From Rhizobium sp. CCGE 510 (GTDB lineage: Bacteria > Pseudomonadota > Alphaproteobacteria > Rhizobiales > Rhizobiaceae): a stretch of DNA of 64,000 nt. Of this stretch, positions 1-9,639 are shown piece after piece; within the stretch, counting starts at the first letter, position 1, and each line of letters begins with the position of its first letter. The stretch is taken from assembly GCF_000292525.1 (NCBI RefSeq), contig NZ_AEYF01000026.1, forward strand, positions 62,001 through 126,000. Reading direction: 5' to 3'. The position numbers and the translations under genes were made by a program. The notes beneath the pieces were generated by a model. It had not been told where the DNA came from, did no database searches, and worked only from the letters and a program-made list of their open reading frames with translations.

Positions 1-1130
1 TTTCCGGCGCCGCATTGTTTTTCGAATTGCCGATGAGCACGATCGCCACGGCCGCATCCGCCCCCGCGCAGGCTCCCGCCGTGCCGGTGACGGTTGCCGT
101 CGTTGCGGCGCGCGACGTGACGGCCTGGGAAAGTTTCTCCGGCCGTCTTGAAGCGGTCGACCGGGTGCAGGTGCGTTCCCGTGTGGAAGGCGCCATCTTG
201 GCGGTGGCTTTCCGCGAGGGCGCGCTGGTGAAGCAGGGCGATTTGCTCTTCACCATCGACCCGGCCCCCTACCAGGCGAGCGTGGCGCAAGCGCAAGGCC
301 AGGTGGCTTCGGCCGAGGCCAAGGTCGGTCTTGCACAGACCGAACTCGATCGCGGCCGCAGACTTTCCGACAACCGCACCATCTCCCAGAGCGATCTCGA
401 TCAGCGCCAGAGCACGTTGGCCGAGGCTCAGGCGGGTCTGCGTTCGGCGCAGGCCGCATTGCGGTCGGCCCAGCTCGATCTCGATTATACCGAAGTGCGG
501 GCTCCGGTGTCCGGCCGCATCGGCAAGATCGAGGTGACCGCCGGCAACCTCGTCGCGGCCGGCTCGACCTCGCCGGCGCTGACGACGCTCGTTTCGGTCG
601 ATCCGATTTATGCCAGCTTCAATGCCAGCGAAGAGATGGTGACGCGGGCGCTTGCCCAGCTTCCGCAGACCGACAGCGCCCTGCCTCCGGTCGAGCAGAT
701 CCCGGTCGAGGTCGGCACGCTGACCGACAGCGGTACTCCGATCAAGGGCAAACTGCAGCTGATCGACAACGAGGTCGATGCCTCAAGCGGCACGATCGGC
801 GTGCGCGCCGTGTTTGACAATCCGGGCGGGCGTCTCATCCCGGGCCAGTTCGTGCGGGTGCGCATGGGCCAGCCGAAGGCCGAGAACAAAATCGTCATCA
901 GCGACCGCGCCGTCGGAACGGACCAGGACAAGAAATTCGTCTTCGTCGTCGATGCCGAAAACAAGGTCGCCTACCGGCAGGTCCAGCTCGGCACGCTCTC
1001 CGATGGCCAGCGGGTGGTCGAAAGCGGACTGAACGCCGGCGAGACGATTGTCGTCAACGGTCTGCAGCGTATCCGTCCAGGCGCAGTCGTAGCACCTCAG
1101 ATGGAAGAGAAGGTTGCGACCGCTCAATAA
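1..1130 (+). CDS. RND efflux periplasmic adaptor (membrane fusion protein), 5' truncated
   Basis: Periplasmic adaptor linking an inner-membrane RND pump to an outer-membrane channel. The reading frame is open to the left edge, so the true start and most of the signal peptide lie outside the window; the first possible internal start is a TTG at 15. The HlyD-type core is visible: a barrel-sandwich half-motif (VQVRSRVEGAILAV) near residue 50, a central coiled-coil hairpin rich in Ala/Gln (about residues 90-150), the second lipoyl half (VRAPVSGRIGKIEV) near 165, then beta-barrel and membrane-proximal domains. It lies 140 bp upstream of the pump gene in the same direction, as in acrAB/mexAB-type operons. 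No outer-membrane factor gene follows. Substrate is unknown. Confidence 0.9.
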   Translation, partial: SGAALFFELPMSTIATAASAPAQAPAVPVTVAVVAARDVTAWESFSGRLEAVDRVQVRSRVEGAILAVAFREGALVKQGDLLFTIDPAPYQASVAQAQGQVASAEAKVGLAQTELDRGRRLSDNRTISQSDLDQRQSTLAEAQAGLRSAQAALRSAQLDLDYTEVRAPVSGRIGKIEVTAGNLVAAGSTSPALTTLVSVDPIYASFNASEEMVTRALAQLPQTDSALPPVEQIPVEVGTLTDSGTPIKGKLQLIDNEVDASSGTIGVRAVFDNPGGRLIPGQFVRVRMGQPKAENKIVISDRAVGTDQDKKFVFVVDAENKVAYRQVQLGTLSDGQRVVESGLNAGETIVVNGLQRIRPGAVVAPQMEEKVATAQ

Positions 1131-1270
1131 CACGTCACCTTCCCTTCCCGGGCGAAGGCGATGCCTTCGTCCCTGGGGAAGGCCATACCCGAAATGATAT
1201 GACCCGCCGGCGGCTCCAAACCGCCGGAGAGGGACGTTGCATCCATGTTCACCCCGGAGAGGGCTTTGAT

Positions 1271-4200
1271 ATGAACATCTCCAGATTCTTTGTCGACCGC
1301 CCGGTCTTTGCCGGCGTTCTTTCGGTCCTCATCGTGGTTGCCGGCCTGATCGGTCTGCGTGCGTTGCCGATTTCCGAATATCCGGAGGTCGTGCCGCCGT
1401 CGATCGTCGTGCGGGCCACCTATCCCGGCGCCAATCCGTCCGTCATCGCCGAGACGGTGGCGACGCCGCTTGAGGAGCAGATCAACGGCGTCGAAGGCAT
1501 GCTCTACATGGCCAGCCAGGCGACATCCGACGGTGTGCTCAACGTCACCGTTACCTTCAAGCTCGGTACCGACCCTGACAAGGCACAGCAGCTCGTGCAG
1601 AACCGCGTTTCGCAAGCCGAACCGCGCCTGCCGGCGGAAGTCCGCGCACTCGGCATCACCACAGTCAAGAGTTCGCCCAACTTCATCATGGTGGTGAACC
1701 TCGTCTCCGATGGGGACAATCACGACATCACCTATCTTCGCAACTACGCGACCTTGAACGTCAAGGATCGTCTCGCCCGTATTGCAGGCGTCGGTCAGGT
1801 ACAGGTCTTCGGCGCCGGCGACTATTCCATGCGTGTGTGGATCGACCCGCAGAAGGCCGCCGAGCACAATCTCGCCGCCAGCGACATCAGCAGCGCCATC
1901 AGCTCCCAGAACATCCAGGCCGCTGCCGGCATCATCGGCGCGTCGCCGAGCCAGCCGGGTGTGGATCTGCAGCTCAACGTGAATGCCCAGGGCCGCCTGC
2001 GCACGCCCGACGAATTTGGCAACATCATCGTCAAGACGGGTGCCAGTGGCGAGATCACCCGCCTGCGCGATGTCGCCCGCATCGAGCTCGGTGCTGCGGA
2101 TTACACCCTGCGTTCGCTGCTCGACGGCAAGCCGGCCGTCGCCGTTGCTGTCCTGCAGGCGCCGGGTTCGAACGCGATCGAGATCGCCGACAATGTAAAC
2201 GCGACCATGGATCAGCTGCAGCTCGCCATGCCCGAGGGCGTGAAATACGAGATCGTTTACGATACGACGAAATTCGTGCGCGCCTCGATCGAGAAGGTCA
2301 TCGACACGCTGCTTGAAGCCATTGCGCTGGTTGTTCTCGTGGTCATCCTGTTCCTGCAGACATGGCGCGCCTCGATCATCCCGCTGATCGCGGTTCCGGT
2401 ATCGATCATCGGCACCTTTGCGGTGATGTATGTCTTCGGCTTCTCGATCAACGCGCTCAGTCTGTTCGGCTTGGTGCTGGCGATCGGTATTGTCGTCGAC
2501 GACGCGATCGTCGTGGTCGAAAACGTCGAGCGCAATATCGAGCAAGGCCTGTCGCCGCGGGCCGCCACCTACAAGGCGATGAAGGAAGTTTCTGGTCCGA
2601 TCGTCGCGATCGCGCTGGTCCTCGTCGCGGTCTTCGTGCCGCTCGCCTTCATCTCCGGCCTGTCGGGACAGTTCTATCGCCAGTTCGCGCTGACGATCGC
2701 AATCTCGACCGTCATCTCGGCCTTCAACTCGCTGACGCTGTCTCCGGCGCTGGCCGCGCTTCTGCTGAAGGGCCATCATCAGCCGAAGGACTGGCTGACG
2801 CGGTTCATGGACGCCATCTTCGGTTGGTTCTTCCGCGGCTTCAACCGTGTCTTCGGCGCCGGCTCGAATGCCTATGGCAAGGGCGTGGGCGGATTGCTGT
2901 CGCGCAAGAGTATCGTCATGGTGATCTATCTGGCGCTGGTCGGGGCAACCTACAGCCTGTTCAGCACCGTTCCTGGCGGCTTCGTGCCGTCTCAGGACAA
3001 GCAGTATCTGATCGGCTTCGCCCAGTTGCCGGATGCTGCAAGCCTCGACCGCACGGAAGACGTCATCAAGCGCATGACCGACATCGCGCTTGCGCAGCCG
3101 GGCGTTGCCAATGCAATCGCCTTCCCGGGCCTGTCGATTAACGGCTTCACCAACTCGTCCAATGCCGGCATCGTCTTCGTGACGCTGAAGGACTTCGAGG
3201 AGCGCAAGACGGCGGATCTGTCGGGGGGCGCAATCGCCATGGCGCTGAACCAGAAGTTCGGCGTCATCCAGGATGCCTTCATCGCCATGTTCCCGCCGCC
3301 GCCGGTCAACGGTCTCGGCACGACGGGCGGTTTCAAGCTGCAGATCGAGGATCGCGCCGGTCTTGGCAATCAAGCGCTCGACGAGGCCACCAAGGCGGTT
3401 CTTGCGAAGGCCTATCAGACGCCTGAACTTGCCGGTCTGTTCTCCAGCTTCCAGATCAACGTGCCGCAGCTCTATGCCGATCTCGATCGCGCCAAGGCCG
3501 AGCAGCTTGGGGTTTCCGTCACCGACGTCTTCCAGACGCTGCAGATCTATCTCGGTTCGCTCTATGTGAACGACTTCAATGCCTTCGGCCGCACCTACAG
3601 CGTCCGGGTGCAGGCCGATGCCAAATTCCGCGCGCAGCCGGAAGATATCGGCCAGTTGAAGGTCCGTTCGGCATCGGGTGAGATGATCCCGCTTGCGGCC
3701 CTGCTGAAGGTGGAGCCGAGCACCGGTCCGGAGCGCGCGAACCGCTATAACGGCTTCCTCGCCGCCGATATCAACGGCGGTCCGGCACCCGGCTTCTCGT
3801 CCGGCCAGGCGCAGGCCGCAATCGAGAAGATCCTTCACGAGACCTTGCCTGCAGGCATCGACTTCGAATGGACGGACCTGACCTATCAGCAGATCCTTGC
3901 CGGTAACTCCAGTATCGTCGTCTTCCCGCTCGCACTGCTCCTCGTCTTCCTGGTGCTAGCCGCCCAGTATGAAAGCCTGACGCTGCCGCTTGCGATCATC
4001 ATGATCGTGCCGATGGGTGTGCTGGCCGCGCTGACAGGCGTCTGGCTCACCGGTGGAGACAACAATATCTTCACCCAGATCGGCCTTGTGGTGCTTGTCG
4101 GTCTCTCGGCGAAGAACGCGATCTTGATCGTGGAATTCGCCCGCGAACTGGAGTTCGAGGGAAGGACACCGCGGGAGGCCGCGATCGAGGCCAGCCGCCT

Positions 4201-4471
4201 TCGTCTTCGCCCGATCCTGATGACCTCGCTGGCGTTCATCATGGGTGTCGTGCCGCTCGTCGTCTCCACTGGCGCCGGCGCGGAGATGCGCGCGGCCATG
4301 GGTGTCGCGGTTTTCTCGGGCATGATCGGAGTGACCTTCTTCGGCATCTTCATGACGCCCGTCTTCTACGTGCTGCTGCGGCGGTTGACGGGCAACCGTC
4401 CGCTCGTCCAGCACAAGCCTGACGAGCACAAGGAAGAAGAGGCGGAGGTCATCCGGCTCGCGGCGGAATAA
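1271..4471 (+). CDS. RND multidrug efflux permease, HAE1 (AcrB/MexB-like) family
   Basis: Proton-driven inner-membrane pump, 1066 aa, the normal length for this family. The start is ATG 1271 (MNISRFFVDRPVFAGVLSVL), preceded by GGAGAG 8-13 bases upstream; an in-frame extension to 1199 would precede the conserved N-terminal transmembrane helix and is rejected. Visible features are TM1, a large periplasmic porter loop, TM4 with the proton-relay pair D410/D411 (GIVVDDAIVVVENVERN), a second periplasmic loop, and a C-terminal TM block with GLSAKNAILIVEFA, which carries the relay lysine. The C-terminus is short and acidic. It is probably co-transcribed with the adaptor upstream. Drug specificity cannot be read from sequence. 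Confidence 0.96.
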   Translation: MNISRFFVDRPVFAGVLSVLIVVAGLIGLRALPISEYPEVVPPSIVVRATYPGANPSVIAETVATPLEEQINGVEGMLYMASQATSDGVLNVTVTFKLGTDPDKAQQLVQNRVSQAEPRLPAEVRALGITTVKSSPNFIMVVNLVSDGDNHDITYLRNYATLNVKDRLARIAGVGQVQVFGAGDYSMRVWIDPQKAAEHNLAASDISSAISSQNIQAAAGIIGASPSQPGVDLQLNVNAQGRLRTPDEFGNIIVKTGASGEITRLRDVARIELGAADYTLRSLLDGKPAVAVAVLQAPGSNAIEIADNVNATMDQLQLAMPEGVKYEIVYDTTKFVRASIEKVIDTLLEAIALVVLVVILFLQTWRASIIPLIAVPVSIIGTFAVMYVFGFSINALSLFGLVLAIGIVVDDAIVVVENVERNIEQGLSPRAATYKAMKEVSGPIVAIALVLVAVFVPLAFISGLSGQFYRQFALTIAISTVISAFNSLTLSPALAALLLKGHHQPKDWLTRFMDAIFGWFFRGFNRVFGAGSNAYGKGVGGLLSRKSIVMVIYLALVGATYSLFSTVPGGFVPSQDKQYLIGFAQLPDAASLDRTEDVIKRMTDIALAQPGVANAIAFPGLSINGFTNSSNAGIVFVTLKDFEERKTADLSGGAIAMALNQKFGVIQDAFIAMFPPPPVNGLGTTGGFKLQIEDRAGLGNQALDEATKAVLAKAYQTPELAGLFSSFQINVPQLYADLDRAKAEQLGVSVTDVFQTLQIYLGSLYVNDFNAFGRTYSVRVQADAKFRAQPEDIGQLKVRSASGEMIPLAALLKVEPSTGPERANRYNGFLAADINGGPAPGFSSGQAQAAIEKILHETLPAGIDFEWTDLTYQQILAGNSSIVVFPLALLLVFLVLAAQYESLTLPLAIIMIVPMGVLAALTGVWLTGGDNNIFTQIGLVVLVGLSAKNAILIVEFARELEFEGRTPREAAIEASRLRLRPILMTSLAFIMGVVPLVVSTGAGAEMRAAMGVAVFSGMIGVTFFGIFMTPVFYVLLRRLTGNRPLVQHKPDEHKEEEAEVIRLAAE

Positions 4472-4502
4472 ACGGAATTCAACCTTCCTTTGTCGAGTAA
4501 AT

Positions 4503-4528
4503 CGGGCGGGAACTTCGGTTCCCGCCCG
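4503..4528 (+). terminator. Rho-independent terminator after the RND pump
   Basis: Perfect 11-bp stem (CGGGCGGGAAC / GTTCCCGCCCG) with a TTCG tetraloop, 31 bp after the pump stop codon, followed by a short T-containing tract (TGTCGTTTTC). Confidence 0.75.
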
Positions 4529-4615
4529 TGTCGTTTTCAGGGCGCTGCGTCACCAAAATAGTTGCAACGGTGGGTGAGCGGGTTATCAAAGACGAACAAC
4601 AGTTGGGAGGACTGA

Positions 4616-5527
4616 ATGACAGGTTCGAGCAAAGGTCAGGACGGGAGGCGGATCGCTTTTCTCGGCACCGGCCTGATGGGATCGCCGATGGCGCGTCGGC
4701 TGCTTGGCGCGGGCTTCGCCGTCGCCGTCTGGAATCGTGATCCCAGCAAGGCCGATGCCCTCGCAGGAGACGGCGCGATCTGCGCGGAAACACCCGCAGA
4801 TGCGGTTTCAGGCGCTGATGTCGTCATCACCATGCTGACCAACGCCGGGGCGGTGAAGGACGTGCTGTTTAACCGCGGAGCGGTCGATGCGATGACATCA
4901 GGCGCCGTCGTTATCGATATGAGTTCGATCGCCCCGCATTTCGCCCGCGACCATTCTGCCAGGCTTGCCGAACGCGGCATCGCTCATGTCGATGCGCCGG
5001 TTTCCGGAGGCGTCGTCGGGGCAGATGCCGGTACGCTCGCCATCATGGCAGGTGGCGACGAGGATGTGATCGATGCGCTTGCAGATGTCTTTGCGCCGAT
5101 GGGACGGGCGACCCGCGTCGGCCCAAGCGGAGCAGGCCAGCTTGCCAAGCTTGCCAACCAGCAGATCGTCGCGGTGACGATCGGCGCCGTCGCCGAAGCG
5201 ATGATGCTGATTACGGCCGGCGGCGGCTCGCCGGCCGCCTTTCGCGACGCCATTCGCGGCGGCTTTGCCGAAAGCCGTATCCTTGAACTGCACGGCAAGC
5301 GCATGGTCGAAAGGCAGTTTACTCCAGGCGGTTCGTCGAGCAACCAGTTGAAAGATCTGAACGCTGCCATGGAGACGGCCGACACCTTGTCGCTGACGCT
5401 GCCCCTGACTGCGGCGGTGCACGCCGAATTCAGCGAATTCGTCGCAAACGGCAATGGTGAAAAAGATCATAGCGCCCTGCTGCTCCATCTCGAAGAGAAG
5501 AATGCCCTGCCGGGAGGAAAGAGGTGA
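4616..5527 (+). CDS. NAD(P)-dependent beta-hydroxyacid dehydrogenase (3-hydroxyisobutyrate dehydrogenase / tartronate semialdehyde reductase family)
   Basis: 303 aa. Start ATG 4616 has GGGAGGA about 6 bases upstream. Residues 12-30 form the Rossmann dinucleotide loop (FLGTGLMGSPMA). The substrate-binding motif DAPVSGG lies near residue 127 and the catalytic-lysine motif GAGQLAKLANQ near 172, so the enzyme should be active. The family oxidises or reduces 3-hydroxyacids such as 3-hydroxyisobutyrate, tartronate semialdehyde or 6-phosphogluconate-like compounds. Its stop overlaps the GTG start of the following dehydratase by 4 bases (GTGA), indicating translational coupling. Together they suggest a sugar-acid catabolic step; the exact substrate is not decided by sequence. 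Confidence 0.92.
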   Translation: MTGSSKGQDGRRIAFLGTGLMGSPMARRLLGAGFAVAVWNRDPSKADALAGDGAICAETPADAVSGADVVITMLTNAGAVKDVLFNRGAVDAMTSGAVVIDMSSIAPHFARDHSARLAERGIAHVDAPVSGGVVGADAGTLAIMAGGDEDVIDALADVFAPMGRATRVGPSGAGQLAKLANQQIVAVTIGAVAEAMMLITAGGGSPAAFRDAIRGGFAESRILELHGKRMVERQFTPGGSSSNQLKDLNAAMETADTLSLTLPLTAAVHAEFSEFVANGNGEKDHSALLLHLEEKNALPGGKR

Positions 5528-7308
5528 CTGACAGCCATTCTCCGAAGCGGCGCCTGCGTTCGCAGGATTGGTTCGACAATCCCGACCACATCGATATGGC
5601 AGCGCTCTATCTCGAGCGTTTCATGAACTACGGCATCACGCCGGAAGAGTTGCGCTCCGGCAAGCCGATCATCGGGATTGCCCAGAGCGGCAGCGATCTC
5701 ACGCCCTGCAACAGGGTCCATGTCGAGCTTGCCACGCGTGTGCGCGACGGCATTCGCGATGCCGGCGGCATTCCGATCGAGTTTCCGACGCATCCGATTT
5801 TCGAGAACTGCAAGCGCCCGACGGCAGCGCTCGACCGCAATCTCGCCTATCTCGGCCTCGTTGAAATCCTCTACGGCTATCCGCTCGACGGCGTCGTGCT
5901 GACGACCGGCTGCGACAAGACCACGCCTTCGGCGATCATGGCTGCGTCGACGGTCGATATTCCGGCGATCGTGCTTTCCGGCGGTCCGATGCTCGACGGC
6001 TGGCACGAGGGGGAATTGGCGGGCTCCGGCACGGTGATCTGGCGGATGCGGCGAAAATATGCGGCAGGCGAGATCGATCGGGAAGAATTCCTGCAGGCGG
6101 CGCTCGATTCTGCTCCATCCGTCGGCCATTGCAATACGATGGGCACGGCTTCGACGATGAACGCCCTTGCCGAGGCACTCGGCCTATCGCTGACCGGGTG
6201 TGGCGCCATTCCGGCCGCATACCGAGAACGCGGCCAGATGGCCTATCGTACCGGGCGGCGCGCCGTCGAAATCGTCTTCGAGGATCTGAAGCCGTCGGAC
6301 ATCCTGACCCGCGAGGCTTTCCTCAATGCCATCCGCACCAATTCGGCGATCGGCGGTTCCACCAACGCACAGCCGCATCTGGCGGCAATGGCGAAGCACG
6401 CCGGCGTCGAACTCTACCCGGACGACTGGCAGGTGCACGGTTTCGATATCCCGCTTCTGGCCAATGTCCAACCGGCGGGCGCCTATCTCGGCGAGCGTTT
6501 TCATCGCGCCGGCGGCACGCCGGCGATCATGTGGGAATTGCTGCAGGCCGGAAAGCTTGATGGCGACTGTCGCACGGTGACGGGCAGGACGATGGCCAAA
6601 AACCTGCAGGGCAAGGAGGCGCGCGACCGCGAGGTTATCCGGCCATTCGCTGAACCGTTGAAGGAGCGAGCCGGCTTCCTTGTTCTCAAGGGCAATCTCT
6701 TCGATTTCGCGATCATGAAGATGAGTGTCGTCTCGGAGGATTTCCGCCGGCGCTACCTTCAGGAGCCCGGGCGCGAGGGCGTTTTCGAGGGCAGGGCGGT
6801 GGTTTTTGACGGGTCCGAGGACTATCACAAGCGCATCAACGATCCTGAACTCGGCATCGACGAAAATACCATCCTTGTCATCCGCGGCGCCGGGCCGCTC
6901 GGCTGGCCGGGTTCGGCTGAGGTCGTCAACATGCAGCCGCCGGATCACCTGCTGAGACGCGGCATAAGCAGCCTGCCGACGATCGGCGATGGCCGCCAAT
7001 CGGGCACGGCGGACAGCCCCTCGATCCTCAATGCTTCGCCGGAAAGTGCTGCCGGCGGCGGGCTCGCCTGGCTTCGCACCGGCGATGTCATCCGCATCGA
7101 CTTTAACCACGGGCGCTGCGACATGCTGGTCGACGAGACCGAGATCGAACGGCGCAAGGCAGACGGAATTCCGCCGGTGCCGGCGGACGCGACGCCGTGG
7201 CAGCAGATCTACCGTCGCTCGGTCACGCAATTGTCGGATGGCGCGGTTCTCGAGGGGGCGGCAGAATTCCGCCGGATTGCCAAAAATCCGCCGCGGCACA
7301 ACCACTGA
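5524..7308 (+). CDS. IlvD/Edd-family dehydratase, sugar-acid (pentonate/hexonate) type
   Basis: 594 aa. It removes water from a 2,3-dihydroxy acid using an iron-sulfur cluster. The three cluster cysteines are present at C62 (SDLTPCNRVH), C130 (TTGCDKTTPS) and C203 (GHCNTMGTAS), with spacing like that of the [2Fe-2S] L-arabinonate/D-xylonate dehydratases described from R. leguminosarum and Caulobacter. The C-terminal active-site serine motif is GDGRQSGT. The N-terminus (RSQDWFDNPDHIDMAALYLE) also resembles the sugar-acid branch rather than biosynthetic IlvD. Start is GTG 5524, overlapping the dehydrogenase by 4 bases, with GGAGG upstream. The likely pathway is non-phosphorylative sugar-acid breakdown; L-arabinonate, D-xylonate or another aldonate are all possible. 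Confidence 0.92.
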   Translation: MTDSHSPKRRLRSQDWFDNPDHIDMAALYLERFMNYGITPEELRSGKPIIGIAQSGSDLTPCNRVHVELATRVRDGIRDAGGIPIEFPTHPIFENCKRPTAALDRNLAYLGLVEILYGYPLDGVVLTTGCDKTTPSAIMAASTVDIPAIVLSGGPMLDGWHEGELAGSGTVIWRMRRKYAAGEIDREEFLQAALDSAPSVGHCNTMGTASTMNALAEALGLSLTGCGAIPAAYRERGQMAYRTGRRAVEIVFEDLKPSDILTREAFLNAIRTNSAIGGSTNAQPHLAAMAKHAGVELYPDDWQVHGFDIPLLANVQPAGAYLGERFHRAGGTPAIMWELLQAGKLDGDCRTVTGRTMAKNLQGKEARDREVIRPFAEPLKERAGFLVLKGNLFDFAIMKMSVVSEDFRRRYLQEPGREGVFEGRAVVFDGSEDYHKRINDPELGIDENTILVIRGAGPLGWPGSAEVVNMQPPDHLLRRGISSLPTIGDGRQSGTADSPSILNASPESAAGGGLAWLRTGDVIRIDFNHGRCDMLVDETEIERRKADGIPPVPADATPWQQIYRRSVTQLSDGAVLEGAAEFRRIAKNPPRHNH

Positions 7309-7440
7309 TCCTGGAGGGGGCCGTGGACTGCACGTTCACTGATCCAAAAGGGGAAAGCCGTAACGGACGGTTCACCTAGTGACTAGTTCGATCATCGGCA
7401 CAAGGCTTCATTAATGCCGGCCTGAGACCATATTGCAGTT

Positions 7441-9267
7441 ATGGAAGCTTCTAAGGCTGAGACCGCGTTGCCAGAAAACAGACCCACACGATCCGAACAA
7501 GAGTTTCAGGATCTTCTGCGCCGGCTCGAACTCGCTCTCGATGCATCCCGGATCGGTGTCTGGGAGCACAGCATCGCAAAGGGCGGGATCCTGTGGGATG
7601 TGCAGATGCACCGTCTCTACGAGACCGGCGAGACATGTCGGGAGGTGCCGGCATGGTTATGGTCGAATGCGATCCATCCCGACGATCGTGAGCAGGCCGA
7701 ACGCGACTTCGACCAGGCGATTGCAACACGCGGCGCCTATAATTCGCAATTCCGGATCGTCCTGCCGAGCGGAGAAATCCGCTATCTGCGCTCACGCGCA
7801 CATTTCTACGTGGACGCAGAGGGTCTTCCCTCGTTCATTGGCGCCGAATGGGATGTGACAGCCGACATAGTGCTCAATGCCGAGCTCGCGCGACAAAAAA
7901 TGGTGGCCGAGGCGAAGGCGGTGGCGCTTGAGGAAAGCAATGCGCGCATCGAGCATGTTGCCGATCACGATTATCTCACCGGCTTGCCGAACCGGCGCCT
8001 TCTCGACAAGCGGCTCACCGAGCTGCCGGCTGACAAGAGTATCACGACGCTTGGCGTCCTGCATCTCGACCTCGACCAGTTCAAGCAGATCAACGACAGT
8101 CACGGCCATGCGGCAGGCGACGCCGTGCTCAAGGCCGCAGCGCTTCGCATCACCGCCGCCATTCCCGCAAATGGCATGGTCGCCCGTGTCGGCGGCGACG
8201 AGTTCGTCATCGTGCTGGTCAATTTCAGCGATCTCACTGAGCTCAAGCTGATCACCGAGGATCTTCAGCGTCGGCTGCGCAAGAAGATCCGCTTCGGCCA
8301 CGAGATGCTGCAATCCGGCGCCTCGATCGGCGTTTCCTGGAGCGGCGATCGGCGGGCGCGAAACCTGCTTGCCGAATCCGATCTGGCGCTCTACCAAGCC
8401 AAGAAGCTCGGGCGCAACCGCGTCGAATTCTTCACGCGGCAACTACAGGAGGATCTGCGCGCCAAGCGTCGCCTCGCCGAAGAGCTGAAGCTGGGGCTAG
8501 AGCGCGGCGAGATCGTTCCCTACTATCAGGTGCAGCTTCACGCCCGGACCCGGGAAGTCATCGGCTTTGAGGCGCTGGCGCGCTGGAAACATCCTGACAA
8601 GGGCGTGCTCGCCCCGGGGATATTCCTGAAGATCGCCGACGAGCACGGGCTTGCGGCGGAGATCGATGCGGCGATCCTCAAGAGCGTTCTCGAAGACCGG
8701 CTGTCGTGGCTGTCTCGCGGTCTTGCGGTTCCACGCATCGCCGTCAACATCTCGGGTTCGCGCCTTGCCGATCCGACGTTGCTCGGCAAGCTGAGGAAAC
8801 TCGACATTCCGCCCGACGCGATCGTCTTCGAACTGGTCGAGACGATTTTCCTCGACGACAGCGACGAAAAACTGCTCAATCATATCGGCGATATCAAACA
8901 GATGGGTATCGACATCGAGATCGATGATTTCGGATCGGGCCATGCCTCGCTCATCGGTCTCGTCAAGCTGCGGCCGAAACGGTTGAAGATCGACCGGCAG
9001 CTCATCGCCGAGGTGGTCAGCTCCGCCGAGCAGCGGCGTGTGGTGGGTTCGATCGTGGAAATCGCCAAGGCGCTCGACGTCGAGGTGATCGCCGAGGGCA
9101 TCGAGACCGAGGAGCACGCCGTCGTGCTGGCGCAGCTCGGCTGTGATGGCCTGCAGGGATACGCGTTTGGTTATCCCGCACCGGCGGCCGAGACAGCTCG
9201 TCTTTTCTCACCGATGGCGAGCGGGATCGAAAAACAGAAGACCGTAATGAGCGGAGCGGCGCGGTGA
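7441..9267 (+). CDS. PAS-GGDEF-EAL cyclic-di-GMP signalling protein
   Basis: 608 aa, cytosolic, no transmembrane segment. An N-terminal PAS/PAC sensor (about residues 30-145, PAS_3-like) leads through a short helix to a GGDEF domain (about 175-335, intact GGDEF at 251-255) and an EAL domain (about 345-600). EAL 377-379 and the DDFGSG, LKIDRQ and EGIETEE motifs are all present, so phosphodiesterase activity is likely. No RxxD inhibitory site precedes the GGDEF motif (the positions read PANG), so the cyclase half, if active, lacks classical product inhibition. The ATG at 7441 has no clear ribosome binding site, so the start is moderately certain. It appears monocistronic. Confidence 0.9.
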   Translation: MEASKAETALPENRPTRSEQEFQDLLRRLELALDASRIGVWEHSIAKGGILWDVQMHRLYETGETCREVPAWLWSNAIHPDDREQAERDFDQAIATRGAYNSQFRIVLPSGEIRYLRSRAHFYVDAEGLPSFIGAEWDVTADIVLNAELARQKMVAEAKAVALEESNARIEHVADHDYLTGLPNRRLLDKRLTELPADKSITTLGVLHLDLDQFKQINDSHGHAAGDAVLKAAALRITAAIPANGMVARVGGDEFVIVLVNFSDLTELKLITEDLQRRLRKKIRFGHEMLQSGASIGVSWSGDRRARNLLAESDLALYQAKKLGRNRVEFFTRQLQEDLRAKRRLAEELKLGLERGEIVPYYQVQLHARTREVIGFEALARWKHPDKGVLAPGIFLKIADEHGLAAEIDAAILKSVLEDRLSWLSRGLAVPRIAVNISGSRLADPTLLGKLRKLDIPPDAIVFELVETIFLDDSDEKLLNHIGDIKQMGIDIEIDDFGSGHASLIGLVKLRPKRLKIDRQLIAEVVSSAEQRRVVGSIVEIAKALDVEVIAEGIETEEHAVVLAQLGCDGLQGYAFGYPAPAAETARLFSPMASGIEKQKTVMSGAAR

Positions 9268-9639
9268 TCCGTCAGCCGGCGACCACCGCCGCGCCCGGTT
9301 TCAATAGCGGTTTTCCCGGCTTGCGGAGGTGATCTTGGCCGAAATGCTTTCTCCGCCTTTCGGATCGGCCAGACGATATCTTTTCGGCGTGGTGTTTTAT
9401 TCGCAGCGGCACGAAGATAATTAGCGCACAAGTAATTTTCTTGAGCTTGCATCGGCATTGTTTCATGGTAATGCGGAAACGAAGCTTTCTGCATTGCATC
9501 GAAAAATGATTATACGCGGCGTCACGTCCATCAACGCGGCTCTCCATCATTCGCAGGTGCAAGCGGGGAGCTGGGGACCTGACAATTGCTTTGACATTGC
9601 CGGGATGGACTTGCGGGACATGCAATCTGGGAAAATCGC
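9268..9639. other. Intergenic region, no gene recognised
   Basis: 372 bp between the GGDEF-EAL gene and the acetyltransferase gene. Short open frames on both strands lack a ribosome binding site and have no recognisable product. No clear terminator hairpin was seen. The stretch around 9390-9520 is more AT-rich and probably carries the acetyltransferase promoter. Confidence 0.5.

Noticed and set aside
1124..3838. A 904-codon open frame on the minus strand opposite the first RND pump
   Set aside because: It is antisense to a well-conserved pump gene, has no family-like motifs and arises from the high-GC codon pattern.
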